The notes below the pieces were generated by a model. The model saw nothing but the letters and a program-made list of their open reading frames with translations, made no database searches and was not told the DNA's origin. From Candidatus Cloacimonadota bacterium (GTDB lineage: Bacteria; UBA4055), in assembly GCA_002742935.1 (NCBI GenBank), contig PDON01000073.1:1-52607 (forward strand): a stretch of DNA of 52,607 bases. Reading direction: 5' to 3'. Within the stretch, counting starts at the first letter, position 1. Every line of letters begins with the position of its first letter. Positions 35,073 to 44,289 of the stretch are shown here, piece after piece. The translations under genes were made by a program, and so were the position numbers.

Positions 35073-37079
35073 TTATAATTTAATTTTATCTATAAAATCA
35101 ACAAAAAACATAGGAATCTCTCCCTTACCCTTAACATGAACTATATCTCTTCTTGTAAAAAAATATTTATTAGAATCTAAAAACTCCATACAAGTTTGAG
35201 ATATATTTAACCTCATGGGATGGGAATTTACTTGCATCCTCTCGGCAGTATTAACTGCATCTCCAAATATATCAAATAGAAACATCTTCTTACCTATAAT
35301 TCCACAGACAACTTCACCTGTATCAATGCCCATCCTAACACTCCATTTAACAGAGTGAATTTCTGCTCTTTTTTTAAGATACTCAAGAATCTCAAGACCG
35401 CTTTTAACCAAATTATCAACAAACTTGCCGTTTTCATCCGTTAAAGAACTTACCGCAAGATAAGCATCTCCTATTGTTTTGATTCTTACACAGCCGTACT
35501 TGTCTAAAATATCATCAAAATTTGAGTAAATATCATTTAGTTCATCTAAAACAAAAGTTGCACCCAAAGATTCACAATGCTTTGTAAAATCAACAATATC
35601 AACCATCAAGACCGAAATCCCTTTATAGGTTTTAGGGTTAACCTTGTTCTCATTTTCAAGCATCTCATAAGCTATCTTTTCAGGTAAAACAGAAACCATT
35701 ATGTTGGATACCTTATTCTTTTCAACAAACAGTTTCCTATTGACTCTTAAAATGATAAAGATTGAGATAATTAAGAGTAACACAAAAGATAAAGTTGAAA
35801 TCAGTATTATATTTTTTCTCTCATTGATAACTCTATCCCTTTCCATACTGATAATATTCAACTCATTCTCCTTTTTCAAAAGCTCAATTTCCTGCTCCTT
35901 TTGAAGAAGTGAATATCTAGTTGCCAGCTTTGCTGCTTCATTTGAGATATTTTTATTGAATACAGAATCTTTCAAAGAGTTATACTTTGAAAATAGCTTA
36001 ATAGCTGCTTCATTTTCTCCGTTTATAATTAAGGAAGCAACTTTTAGAAAAATATATTTCAATCTTACTTCAATATTAGAAGAGAGTATTTTGGAGCCAT
36101 CTATCTTTCTTAGAACCTTATTACAGCTACTTTTTTCACCCATTTTATGATAATTTAAAGCAATGTTAAGCATAGTTTTAACATAACCAATCTCATTACC
36201 TCTCTGTTTATCTGCTTTTGCGGACTTTTCTAAATACAGATTGGATTTTTTATACTCCTTTTTTTTTGAATAGATTAAACCGATATTATTAGACAATACT
36301 GAAAGTCCGTTGGAATCTTCATTATTTTTATCAATCTCAAAAGATTTCATGTAGTAATCAAGAGAAAGATTCAAACTATCCTGACTAAAATAAACATTAC
36401 CAATATTTGAGTAGGCTATAGACTCACTAAAGAGATCTCCTTCCTTTTTAGCCAAATATAAACTCTCTTTATATCTCTGTTTAGCATACTCATATTCACC
36501 AAGATTAAAATAGACATTTCCCAAACCATTGAGAACTGAAACAGACGTTCCTCCTTCCATCTTAGATATACTAAGAACCTCCTTATAGCTCTCAATAGCC
36601 TTGTCATACTCTCCTAGATCAGTAAAGTTTTGAGCTAAATTATTTAAACAGGCTTTAAGGCCTTCCAAATAGTTATTTTTTCTATAAATCCTAATAGCTT
36701 TCTCGTAGAAAGAATTTGACTTCTCAAAATCTTGCATATCACAGTAAACAGAGCCAAAAACGTTGTATATTCTACCTAATTGATTCTCACTATCCTTATC
36801 ATCTCCATTGCAAAGTTCCAAACATTTAGAAAGACAGGAAAGCGACTCTTCATAGTCCTCCAATATATATTTAGAGATAGCTTTATACCTGTAAAGCTTA
36901 ACAAGTTGATAATTATCATTTTTTACAAGAGGAATAAGAGAATCAGAAATTGCAATAGCTAATTTAGGATCTTTATTGTAAATATTTGGAATTGAGTTTA
37001 TCCTAAAGAGAGTAGATTTGGATATATTTGCAAATATAAATGTTTGTAAAATTAAGATTATAAGTAGTAAGTGCTTCAT
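35073..37079 (-). CDS. TPR-sensor class III adenylate cyclase
   Basis: The 668-residue protein has a signal peptide (about 1-17), at least seven periplasmic TPRs (about 60-340), a coiled coil, one membrane helix (about 424-446) and a cytoplasmic class III cyclase domain (485-660). Metal-binding D494 and D538, purine-selecting K534 (IKTIGDAY) and D603 (FDIFGDAVN), and transition-state N610 and R614 are all present. The Lys/Asp pair predicts ATP, so cAMP. TPR-cyclases are common in FCB bacteria, and periplasmic ligand control of cAMP is inferred. It is transcribed toward the C25 gene, 129 bases away. Confidence 0.9.
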   Translation of the reverse strand: MKHLLLIILILQTFIFANISKSTLFRINSIPNIYNKDPKLAIAISDSLIPLVKNDNYQLVKLYRYKAISKYILEDYEESLSCLSKCLELCNGDDKDSENQLGRIYNVFGSVYCDMQDFEKSNSFYEKAIRIYRKNNYLEGLKACLNNLAQNFTDLGEYDKAIESYKEVLSISKMEGGTSVSVLNGLGNVYFNLGEYEYAKQRYKESLYLAKKEGDLFSESIAYSNIGNVYFSQDSLNLSLDYYMKSFEIDKNNEDSNGLSVLSNNIGLIYSKKKEYKKSNLYLEKSAKADKQRGNEIGYVKTMLNIALNYHKMGEKSSCNKVLRKIDGSKILSSNIEVRLKYIFLKVASLIINGENEAAIKLFSKYNSLKDSVFNKNISNEAAKLATRYSLLQKEQEIELLKKENELNIISMERDRVINERKNIILISTLSFVLLLIISIFIILRVNRKLFVEKNKVSNIMVSVLPEKIAYEMLENENKVNPKTYKGISVLMVDIVDFTKHCESLGATFVLDELNDIYSNFDDILDKYGCVRIKTIGDAYLAVSSLTDENGKFVDNLVKSGLEILEYLKKRAEIHSVKWSVRMGIDTGEVVCGIIGKKMFLFDIFGDAVNTAERMQVNSHPMRLNISQTCMEFLDSNKYFFTRRDIVHVKGKGEIPMFFVDFIDKIKL

Positions 37080-37293
37080 TTTTAACCTATTTAGTATAAG
37101 TAGAAAAAGTTTTTCGATAAAAACAACTATAAGGAAATTACAGCTTAAAAATTTTATCTTCTATTCTTCAGATATCAACACTACCATAGTATAGTAACAA
37201 ACTTAAAAACATTAAAAATTTCATACCACTAATAATACCAAAACCTCAGATTGAATAGAACTCTTTTAGCTAATAGCCTATAATTGATAACAG

Positions 37294-37318
37294 AAAAAGA
37301 GCACCTAAATGCTCTTTT
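37294..37318 (-). terminator. Intrinsic terminator after the small secreted protein gene
   Basis: AAAAGAGCA and TGCTCTTTT form a 9-base-pair stem with a 6-base loop. Read on the minus strand it ends CTTTTTC, 40 bases after the stop of the 37360-37752 gene. Confidence 0.85.
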
Positions 37319-37359
37319 CTAACTACTTTACCATTTTACCACATTCAAAATTAGAAAGC

Positions 37360-37752
37360 TTATCTAAACATAGCTTTAATGCTACCCCAACTTGCATGGA
37401 TACCTGAAGTTGCAACACTAATAGATTTAGAATCACTGTATTCAACAGAACCATCAATGTTTTTGAACTTTAATCTATAAAATATTTTGTTGCCTTCATT
37501 TTTCAAATAGGGATCCTTATCCAATAAAATATAGGAACTATTGGAACCTTGGGGCTCTTCACTCTTAAAAACCTTATAATTCTCATCGTTTGAAGATTTT
37601 TCCACCAAAATCTTATACAATCCAGACTCTTTTCCTGTTTGAAACTCTATTTTAACTACACCATTAACTTGATTAAGTTCAAACTTTTCCAACTCAACAA
37701 AGCCAAACAAAAAGGCATTAAAAAAAAGTATAAAAAGAATATATTTAACCAT
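37360..37752 (-). CDS. Small secreted Ig-like protein with C-terminal SWGSIKAMFR
   Basis: The 130-residue protein has a clear signal peptide (about 1-17) and one beta-sandwich domain of fibronectin type III style (LNQVNGVVKIEF, YKILVEKSSND, KIFYRLKFKNIDGS). It lacks a Por-type sorting domain and instead ends HASWGSIKAMFR, an amphipathic basic tail that looks like a short conserved C-terminal signal. I do not know its function. It lies upstream of the adenylate cyclase, is separated from it by a terminator, and is therefore monocistronic. Confidence 0.7.
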   Translation of the reverse strand: MVKYILFILFFNAFLFGFVELEKFELNQVNGVVKIEFQTGKESGLYKILVEKSSNDENYKVFKSEEPQGSNSSYILLDKDPYLKNEGNKIFYRLKFKNIDGSVEYSDSKSISVATSGIHASWGSIKAMFR

Positions 37753-37889
37753 AACTCTAAACCTCTAGCCTATTTTAAGCAAGATCTCTTAAGGATGATA
37801 TATCCCCTCCCTGCTAAAATAATATATACAGCCTAACAAGTAGTGTCAAGTAATTAAAATTAAAAAAGCTGTTACTAAGAGTATGCTTT

Positions 37890-38408
37890 CTATACTAATC
37901 CGTACTCCTTATCCAACCTCTTTTTTACAAGTTCTCTCTTTAAACCCGGAAGCCTATCAACAAAAAGAATACCTTCCAAATGATCATTTTCATGCTGGAT
38001 AGCTCTCGATAATAAACCGGAAGCTTCTATCTCCTTTTCATTACCGTCTATATCAAAATACTTAACCCTTACAAACTTAGCCCTTTTTACTTTTTCATAA
38101 ACTCCCGGAACAGACAAACACCCCTCTTCCCCAACAACGGAACCTTTTTTCTCTATAATTTGAGGGTTTATGAAAACTTCTTCAAAGTATTTTGACCTGT
38201 CATCTGTATCGGGGTCATCTTCCGGAGGAGTAGATATAACAAACAACTTTATGGATTTCCCAACCTGAGGTGCAGCCAAGCCAACACCAATTTCATCATA
38301 ACAGGTTTGAAACATCTCTGAAACTAAATCCTTTAACTCCTGATCAAAAATTTCAATTTTTTTAGTTTCAGATCTTAAAACCTTCTCCCCATATTCCATT
38401 ACTTCCAT
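37890..38408 (-). CDS. def: Peptide deformylase
   Basis: The 172-residue metallohydrolase removes the N-formyl group from nascent proteins. The three signature motifs are GVGLAAPQVG (41-50), EEGCLSVPG (94-102) with metal ligand C97, and QHENDHLEG (138-146) with H139, catalytic E140 and H143. A basic C-terminal extension (KRELVKKRLDKEYGLV) is present, as in type I enzymes. An insert rich in Asp (PPEDDPDTDDRSK, 61-73) is a mild oddity. AGGGGG precedes the ATG. fmt is not nearby. Confidence 0.95.
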   Translation of the reverse strand: MEVMEYGEKVLRSETKKIEIFDQELKDLVSEMFQTCYDEIGVGLAAPQVGKSIKLFVISTPPEDDPDTDDRSKYFEEVFINPQIIEKKGSVVGEEGCLSVPGVYEKVKRAKFVRVKYFDIDGNEKEIEASGLLSRAIQHENDHLEGILFVDRLPGLKRELVKKRLDKEYGLV

Positions 38409-38423
38409 ACTACCCCCTAATAT

Positions 38424-38455
38424 AAAAAGGAGAGAGATATTTAAATATCTCTCTC
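38424..38455 (-). terminator. Intrinsic terminator between yajC and def
   Basis: A perfect 26-base palindrome (38430-38455, GAGAGAGATATTT and its complement) is followed on the minus strand by CTTTTTATA. It lies 27 bases after the yajC stop and 16 bases before def, so def probably has its own promoter or depends on read-through. Confidence 0.8.
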
Positions 38456-38481
38456 ATAAAAATAAGATTTATTATCAACAC

Positions 38482-38802
38482 TTAAGCTTTTGCTTCAGGT
38501 TTACCCTGAACTGTAGAAACAGAATCTTTGGAAATTTCAACAATTGTATCTTTTCCAAGATTAACTAAAAAGCTGGAATCTTTAACCTCTGTAATAGTAC
38601 CGTAGAATCCGCCAATAGTAATAATTTTATCACCCTTTTTTAGAGAAGAGATCATCTCTTTCTGCTCTTTAGCCTTCTTTGCCTGCGGTCTTATCATAAA
38701 AAAATAGATAATTATTATAATTGCGATAAAAGGGATCATTCCCATAAGTCCACCTTCTCCGTTTCCGGCTCCGGACATAGCTATTGTTGTTAATGAGTTC
38801 AC
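38482..38802 (-). CDS. yajC: Preprotein translocase subunit YajC
   Basis: This 106-residue single-span protein associates with SecDF-YidC. It has a Gly-rich N-terminus, one membrane helix (about 22-38, MIPFIAIIIIIYFFMIRPQ, with the family IRPQ-KK sequence) and a cytoplasmic domain with SLKKGDKIITIGGFYGTI, the family hallmark. The start is GTG, preceded by a strong GGAGGGAG. secD/secF are not adjacent in this window. Confidence 0.94.
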   Translation of the reverse strand: MNSLTTIAMSGAGNGEGGLMGMIPFIAIIIIIYFFMIRPQAKKAKEQKEMISSLKKGDKIITIGGFYGTITEVKDSSFLVNLGKDTIVEISKDSVSTVQGKPEAKA

Positions 38803-39312
38803 AAACTCCCTCCGTTTTTACTTAAGAATATAAATAATCTATACAAGAATAAAAAGCTTTTTAAAAATAGACGCTTAAAATAAATACCACTATTTAATAA
38901 AAAAGGATCAAATATAGCTCGTCAAAAGCCTTTAAGATTAGTCTATTTAATATGTTATACAGGCATTTAAAAACAAAATGTAACTGTTCGAAACAAGATC
39001 TATAAAAACTTTACAGCTAATGAAGAAAAAAGAAGTAATAAAAACAAGGATTTAGCTTAGCCATATATTTGCAATCTTTACCTAAAAAAGGTTTCTATCA
39101 GCTACCTATTTTAAGCTTTATCATTGGGAATTGCTTTGCATCTTTAATATGAAATAAAACCCAAGTAGACCAAAATATTCTCAAAACCACAGAATTAAAA
39201 AAAATAGATACAGTAAATTATAAAAAACGGAACCTAAATAAATTAAAACTTGTATAATTTCCGTTATTAATATATCTATTATGAATGTAAGAAAATACTT
39301 AAGGTAGATTTT
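38803..39312. other. 510-base divergent region between yajC and the RelA/SpoT gene
   Basis: AT-rich and non-coding. It must hold the promoters of yajC and rel. A TATAAT at ~39250 lacks a clear -35. No hairpin with T-run, no repeat and no RNA gene was recognised. Confidence 0.45.
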
Positions 39313-41535
39313 ATGACCTCAAGATACTCATCAATAATTGAAAAAATAATTAAAGAGCTGGAAAACATAAATAAGAGTGTAAACAGAGAACTTATTATAA
39401 ACTCATATAACTTTTCATTTGAGATACATAAAGACAGTTTTAGAAAATCTGGTCTTCCCTATATAGAGCATCCAATAAGAGTTTGTGAAATATTACTCAA
39501 AATGAAAGTTGATGATATCACTATATCTGCAGCTCTCCTACATGACACCGTTGACGGATTAACCGTATCCTTAGAAATGATTAAAGAAAAGTTTGGAAAT
39601 ACGGTTGCGGAACTTGTAGATGGAATAAATAAAATAAATGAGATTAAATTTAATACATCTGAACAAGATAAAGCTGATAATTTTAGAAAAATAGTTATAA
39701 GTATGGTTAAGGATATCAGAGTGTTAATGATTAAGTTTGCAGACAGACTTCACAACATGAGAACAATTAGATATCTAACTCCTTATAAGCAAAAAAGAAT
39801 TGCAACCGAAACTTTAGAAATATATGCTCCCATTGCTTACCGTTTTGGAATGTACAGCCTCAAATCTGAGCTGGAAGACCTCTCTTTTGAGATTGTGAAT
39901 CCGGTAAACTTTGAAAATATAAAATCAATGTTAAAATTTTCCAAAGAGGAGATGACTGAGAAGCTTAATATTCTAAAACCAGAAATAGAAGAAGCTCTCA
40001 AAAAAAATGGAATAGATGCTACTGTAAACGGGAGAGTTAAACACTATTACTCCATACTCAGAAAAATCCAAACAAGAAATAAATCTTTTGAAGAAATTTT
40101 AGATCTTATGGCTCTTAGAATTATTATAGAGAATAACGATGTGGGAGAGTGTTATAAAGCTCTAAATATTGTACACTCTCTGTACAGACCAATGCCAAAT
40201 ATGGTTACAGATTTCATAGCCGACCCTAAAAGCAATGGTTATAAGAGTTTACATACAAAGGTATTTTATAAAGATCAGGTATTTGAGATACAAATTAGAA
40301 CAAGAATAATGCATGAAATTGCAGAATTTGGTCTTTCTGCCCACTGGAGATATAAAATGGGTGGAGAAGGGGATTCTGATGGAATTGATGTATATATTGA
40401 TAGGATCAAAACCTTACTTTCCAATAGTTTTGAGCTCAGTGATCCAAAAGATATCTTAAATGATATTAAGAGTAGTTTTACTGCAAATGAAGTGTATGTG
40501 TTCACACCCGATAAAGACCTTATAGTACTTCCTGAAAAATCTACACCCGTAGACTTTGCGTATAAGATTCACGAATCATTAGGAAATAGCTGTATAGCAG
40601 CAAAAGTCTCTGGAAAAATTGTTCCTCTAGATACCCAACTTGAAAATGGAGATATTGTTGACATTGTAAGATCAAACAAACAAGACCCTTCCTATGAATG
40701 GCTAAACTTTGTTGTTACCGCAAAAGCAAAATCAAGCATAAAAAGCCATTTAAAAAAGATGCAGTTTGAACAAAGCATTGCCATTGGAGAAGAGCTATTT
40801 AACAATGAACTTCATAAAATAAGCTATAATGCAGACAGCTTGGATATGCTGGAAATAGCGAACCAATTTGGCAAAAGCACAAAAGAGGAGTTCTTCTATC
40901 TTATAGGAGACGGATCTATTTCTGTACAAAAAGTATTAAAAAAGATCATACCGGATTTTGATCACAAAAATAAAAAAGGAGTATTTAACAAATTTTTGGG
41001 TAAAATAAAGGTAAAGGCAGGTAAAAATAAATTTGGAATCAATGAAGACAATCAGAAGATTATGCTCTATTGTGAAAGCTGCTATCCCCTACCCGGAGAT
41101 AGTATTGTTGGCGTTTTAGAACCTACAAAAGGGTATATTATACATAAAACGGATTGTGAAGAACTATCTTCAATACCAAAATCAAATATTACTCATATGA
41201 ACTGGGAAAAGAGCAATAATGTTAAGTACAAAGCTGTTCTAAATATTGTTTGTGAAGATAGAAGTAGTCTTTTAAAGGATATCTCCATAATTTTATGTGA
41301 TCATGGAGTTGAACTATCATTTTTCAGAATGGAGAAAAAAGGAGCAATAGCCGTTGTTGAATGCTTAGCGGAGGTAAATAGTTTAAGCCACTTCTCAAAA
41401 ATCAGGAAAAAATTACTGAGAGTAAAATCTATAATGAGAGTTAGTAGAAAAAGAGATAAGAGGAGCAATAAGGTAATAGACTGTGAAGATTTTTTAGATA
41501 ATTATAATAAAGGCTTATTAGGAAACAGGAGTTAG
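39313..41535 (+). CDS. rel: Bifunctional-type (p)ppGpp synthetase/hydrolase, RelA/SpoT family
   Basis: The 740-residue long RSH protein has an N-terminal HD domain (about 25-180), a synthetase domain (about 215-345), TGS (about 395-455) and C-terminal zinc-finger/ACT domains. Metal ligands H53, H77, D78, D144 and N148 sit at exactly the Streptococcus Rel positions, but the Glu81-Asp82 pair is D81-G82 (LLHDTVDGL). The synthetase keeps GRVKHYYSILRK, DLMALRI, GYKSLHT and EIQIRTR, so ppGpp synthesis is expected while hydrolysis is uncertain. AAGG precedes the ATG by nine bases. Confidence 0.94.
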   Translation: MTSRYSSIIEKIIKELENINKSVNRELIINSYNFSFEIHKDSFRKSGLPYIEHPIRVCEILLKMKVDDITISAALLHDTVDGLTVSLEMIKEKFGNTVAELVDGINKINEIKFNTSEQDKADNFRKIVISMVKDIRVLMIKFADRLHNMRTIRYLTPYKQKRIATETLEIYAPIAYRFGMYSLKSELEDLSFEIVNPVNFENIKSMLKFSKEEMTEKLNILKPEIEEALKKNGIDATVNGRVKHYYSILRKIQTRNKSFEEILDLMALRIIIENNDVGECYKALNIVHSLYRPMPNMVTDFIADPKSNGYKSLHTKVFYKDQVFEIQIRTRIMHEIAEFGLSAHWRYKMGGEGDSDGIDVYIDRIKTLLSNSFELSDPKDILNDIKSSFTANEVYVFTPDKDLIVLPEKSTPVDFAYKIHESLGNSCIAAKVSGKIVPLDTQLENGDIVDIVRSNKQDPSYEWLNFVVTAKAKSSIKSHLKKMQFEQSIAIGEELFNNELHKISYNADSLDMLEIANQFGKSTKEEFFYLIGDGSISVQKVLKKIIPDFDHKNKKGVFNKFLGKIKVKAGKNKFGINEDNQKIMLYCESCYPLPGDSIVGVLEPTKGYIIHKTDCEELSSIPKSNITHMNWEKSNNVKYKAVLNIVCEDRSSLLKDISIILCDHGVELSFFRMEKKGAIAVVECLAEVNSLSHFSKIRKKLLRVKSIMRVSRKRDKRSNKVIDCEDFLDNYNKGLLGNRS

Positions 41536-41733
41536 AATCAGATGAAAAAGGTTAAGTGTTTTCTATTTAAGATCTCATGAAAGAGCCACAAACATAGAAG
41601 TTGTTAAATATAATTATATTAACCTTTTTCAGTAGAACCCTCTTCCAATCTTTAGATTTATTACAACTCTAAAGTTCAACTTCTTTAATGAAAGCATTGA
41701 ATCTAAACTATATTACAAACCAACTCTAAAAAG

Positions 41734-43485
41734 CTACTCTATACCCTCAGCTATAAAAAACTTTTGAACAGCTAACTTTACCTTCTGGTAGGAATCCATT
41801 TTTAAAGCTTTATTTGCCAAAACCTTACACTTATTAGTATCAAGCTTTGTAATCAAATCTTTTATAATCGGTAATACCGGGGTGGATACACTTAAATTTT
41901 TAATACCTAAACCAAGCAAGATAGGTACAGCCTCATTAACGCCTGCCATCAATCCACAAACACTTATATACATATCCCTCTTAAGTGCGGCATCGGCAGA
42001 GGTTTTAATTAGTCTGAGAACAGCAGGATCTAAAGAGTTAAAGATATAGGCAACTTTACTATTTCCCCTATCTGCTGCTAAAGTATATTGAGTTAAATCA
42101 TTTGTTCCTATACTAAAAAAATCACAATATTTAGCCAGTTCATTTACCATAATAACAGCTGAAGGGATCTCAAGCATTATACCCTTTTGAAGATTAGGAT
42201 TAATATTAAACCCCTCTTTAATAAGATCCTTTGAAGCTTTTGACACTATTCTATTAAGAGCTTTTATCTCATTTATAGAGGTGATAAAAGGGACCAAAAG
42301 CTTTAAATTATCATTCTCACTGGCTCTCAAAATTGCTCTTAAGTGAGGAATCAAAAGATCTTTTCTATCAAAGAGTAATCTCAACCCTCTTAAACCAAGA
42401 AAAGGATTATCCTCTTTTGCGGAAAATTTACCCAAAAGTTTATCTCCACCTATATCAAAAAGCCTGATAATCAACTTATCAGGATAGATAGCCTTAGCTG
42501 CACTATCAAAGATCTTAAACTGTTCATCTTCACTTAAAATACCTGTTTTTCGTTCAAAAACAAACTCAGTTCTAAAGAGCCCAACTCCGCCATCGGTGAA
42601 TTTTTTAATATTTCCAATCTCATTTTCAGTCTGAATATTTATAGAAAGATTAACCCTCTCTCCATCTCTAGTAAACGACTCTCTATTCTGAAGCTTAAAA
42701 CTCAGCTCATTCAATCTATCCTGATACCTCTGCTTAAGTTTCTCATACTTAATAATGGTATCTTCAGAAGGATTAACAATTACATTCCCTCTATTTCCAT
42801 CAACAATAATTCTATCGTTATCTTTTATTGTCGTTAGAACTTTCTTTACACCTACTACAGCAGGAATACCCATAGATCTTGCCAAAATTGCGGCATGACT
42901 GGCATCTCCCCCAAGTTCGGTTACAAAACCAAGAGTGTTACTATTACCTAAATTAACAGTATCAGAAGGTAAAATATTCTTAGAAACAACTATCTGCTGT
43001 TTGTGAAGAAGATTTATCTTTTTACCATCATTTTCCTGAAAGAAAATTTGACGAACAATCCTTCTGCAAACATCTTCAACATCAAAAGCCCTTTGAGAAA
43101 GATATTCATTGTTGGATTTTTCCAACATGGTTTGATAGCCTTTCATAATCTTGCTCACAGCATAAGAAGCGTTACTACTCTTTTGAGTTATAAAGCTTTT
43201 TACCTGATCTATAAGTACTTGATCTTTTAATAGAAGAATGTGAGTATCAAATATTTCGGCAGCTTTAACTCCTCCATTTTTCAAAGCTTTCTTTTTATCT
43301 CTCAAAATAGCTTTTTCAGAAATATTCAGAGCTTTTTCATAGAGAAGAAGCTCTTTTTCAACATCAACACCATCACTATTTTGGGATACCGTAAGAACTT
43401 CATGTACATAGTAAAAAGCAGGGGCAATACTTATACCCGGACTTACACCAATACCTTTTAATATCTTCTCTTTCTTTTTATACAC
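41734..43485 (-). CDS. ptsI: Phosphoenolpyruvate-protein phosphotransferase (PTS enzyme I)
   Basis: The 583-residue enzyme I takes phosphate from PEP and passes it to HPr. The phospho-histidine is H197 in GGDASHAAILARSMG. The PEP-binding barrel shows FRTEFVFER, RLFDIGGDK, LRGLRLLF, MLEIPSA and the catalytic-loop CGLMAG. It starts at GTG, two bases after the ptsH stop (2-base gap), so it is co-translated with HPr. No sugar-specific EII genes are in view, which fits a regulatory or nitrogen/HPr-kinase type PTS. Length matches the standard EI (~575). Confidence 0.96.
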   Translation of the reverse strand: MYKKKEKILKGIGVSPGISIAPAFYYVHEVLTVSQNSDGVDVEKELLLYEKALNISEKAILRDKKKALKNGGVKAAEIFDTHILLLKDQVLIDQVKSFITQKSSNASYAVSKIMKGYQTMLEKSNNEYLSQRAFDVEDVCRRIVRQIFFQENDGKKINLLHKQQIVVSKNILPSDTVNLGNSNTLGFVTELGGDASHAAILARSMGIPAVVGVKKVLTTIKDNDRIIVDGNRGNVIVNPSEDTIIKYEKLKQRYQDRLNELSFKLQNRESFTRDGERVNLSINIQTENEIGNIKKFTDGGVGLFRTEFVFERKTGILSEDEQFKIFDSAAKAIYPDKLIIRLFDIGGDKLLGKFSAKEDNPFLGLRGLRLLFDRKDLLIPHLRAILRASENDNLKLLVPFITSINEIKALNRIVSKASKDLIKEGFNINPNLQKGIMLEIPSAVIMVNELAKYCDFFSIGTNDLTQYTLAADRGNSKVAYIFNSLDPAVLRLIKTSADAALKRDMYISVCGLMAGVNEAVPILLGLGIKNLSVSTPVLPIIKDLITKLDTNKCKVLANKALKMDSYQKVKLAVQKFFIAEGIE

Positions 43486-43487
43486 AA

Positions 43488-43754
43488 CTACTCTTCATGA
43501 AATTTATCAATAATTAATTGCTCAAGCTCTTTAAGGCACTCCTTTTCGTCAGCTCCATCACATTTAATGGTAAGATATGAACCATTTTCCGCAGCAAGCA
43601 TCATAACTCCCATAATCGATTTTGCATTTATCTCATAACCATCTTTTTCTATAAAAACATCACAATCATATTTTGCCGAAATTTTAACAAATCTTGCTGC
43701 AGGTCTCGCATGAAGCCCTAATTTATTCAAGATCTGAACCTTTGAACTAACCAT
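43488..43754 (-). CDS. ptsH: HPr phosphocarrier protein
   Basis: The 88-residue protein has H15 in LGLHARPAARF, phosphorylated by enzyme I, and S46 in INAKSIMGVMML, the site used by HPr kinase/phosphorylase. It is therefore a full HPr rather than an H15-lacking Crh. AAG-rich sequence with weak GGAA precedes the ATG. The two-gene operon ptsH-ptsI is a common arrangement. Confidence 0.95.
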   Translation of the reverse strand: MVSSKVQILNKLGLHARPAARFVKISAKYDCDVFIEKDGYEINAKSIMGVMMLAAENGSYLTIKCDGADEKECLKELEQLIIDKFHEE

Positions 43755-44289
43755 AAGTGTTCCAAGTTATATAAACAATCTACCCGATAGTAACATCAAA
43801 TAGGGTTTCTTTGAAAATTATAATAATGCTTAAAATAAAACTAATCTAAGAGTGTTGTCAGATTTATTTCTCCTAAAAACTTTGTTTAGGAAGTAAAGTC
43901 ATGGAGAAATTGGTTCTAACGCTAAAATTAGATTGTCTCATTCTTTTGGTTTCAAGTCAAAGCTCCAGTTATACACCCTAAACTCAAAACAAAAACAGGC
44001 TCTTAGCCTCCTAAACAACTTATAATTTTTAAGGGAGACCCTAAATAGCATTAACACTCTACAAATATATAGAAATATGTTAAACTTTACAAAGTAATTC
44101 TTATTTAAATTGTTATCTTATTTATTTAATTGTTATTTTTATTGTAAATTGATAAAAATTATCTTGATAAGGGTTTATATTTTGACAAAAGATTTCCAAA
44201 CATTTAGATTTACGAAAAAGAGTTTTAGAACCTAAGATTACTCTTTTATTAACATTTTATATAAAAGCACAAACAAAGGATATATTTAT
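43755..44289. other. 535-base divergent region between ptsH and the cyclase gene
   Basis: Non-coding. It contains a 7-base-pair hairpin TCCTAAA/TTTAGGA (43871-43891) without a T-run and a good promoter candidate (44182-44210). No conserved RNA or repeat was seen in the rest. Confidence 0.5.
44182..44210 (+). promoter_or_regulatory. Candidate sigma-70 promoter of the cyclase-family gene
   Basis: TTGACA (44182-44187), a 17-base spacer, and TAGATT (44205-44210) lie 80 bases before the start codon. The -35 is perfect and the -10 has four of six matches. Confidence 0.45.
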
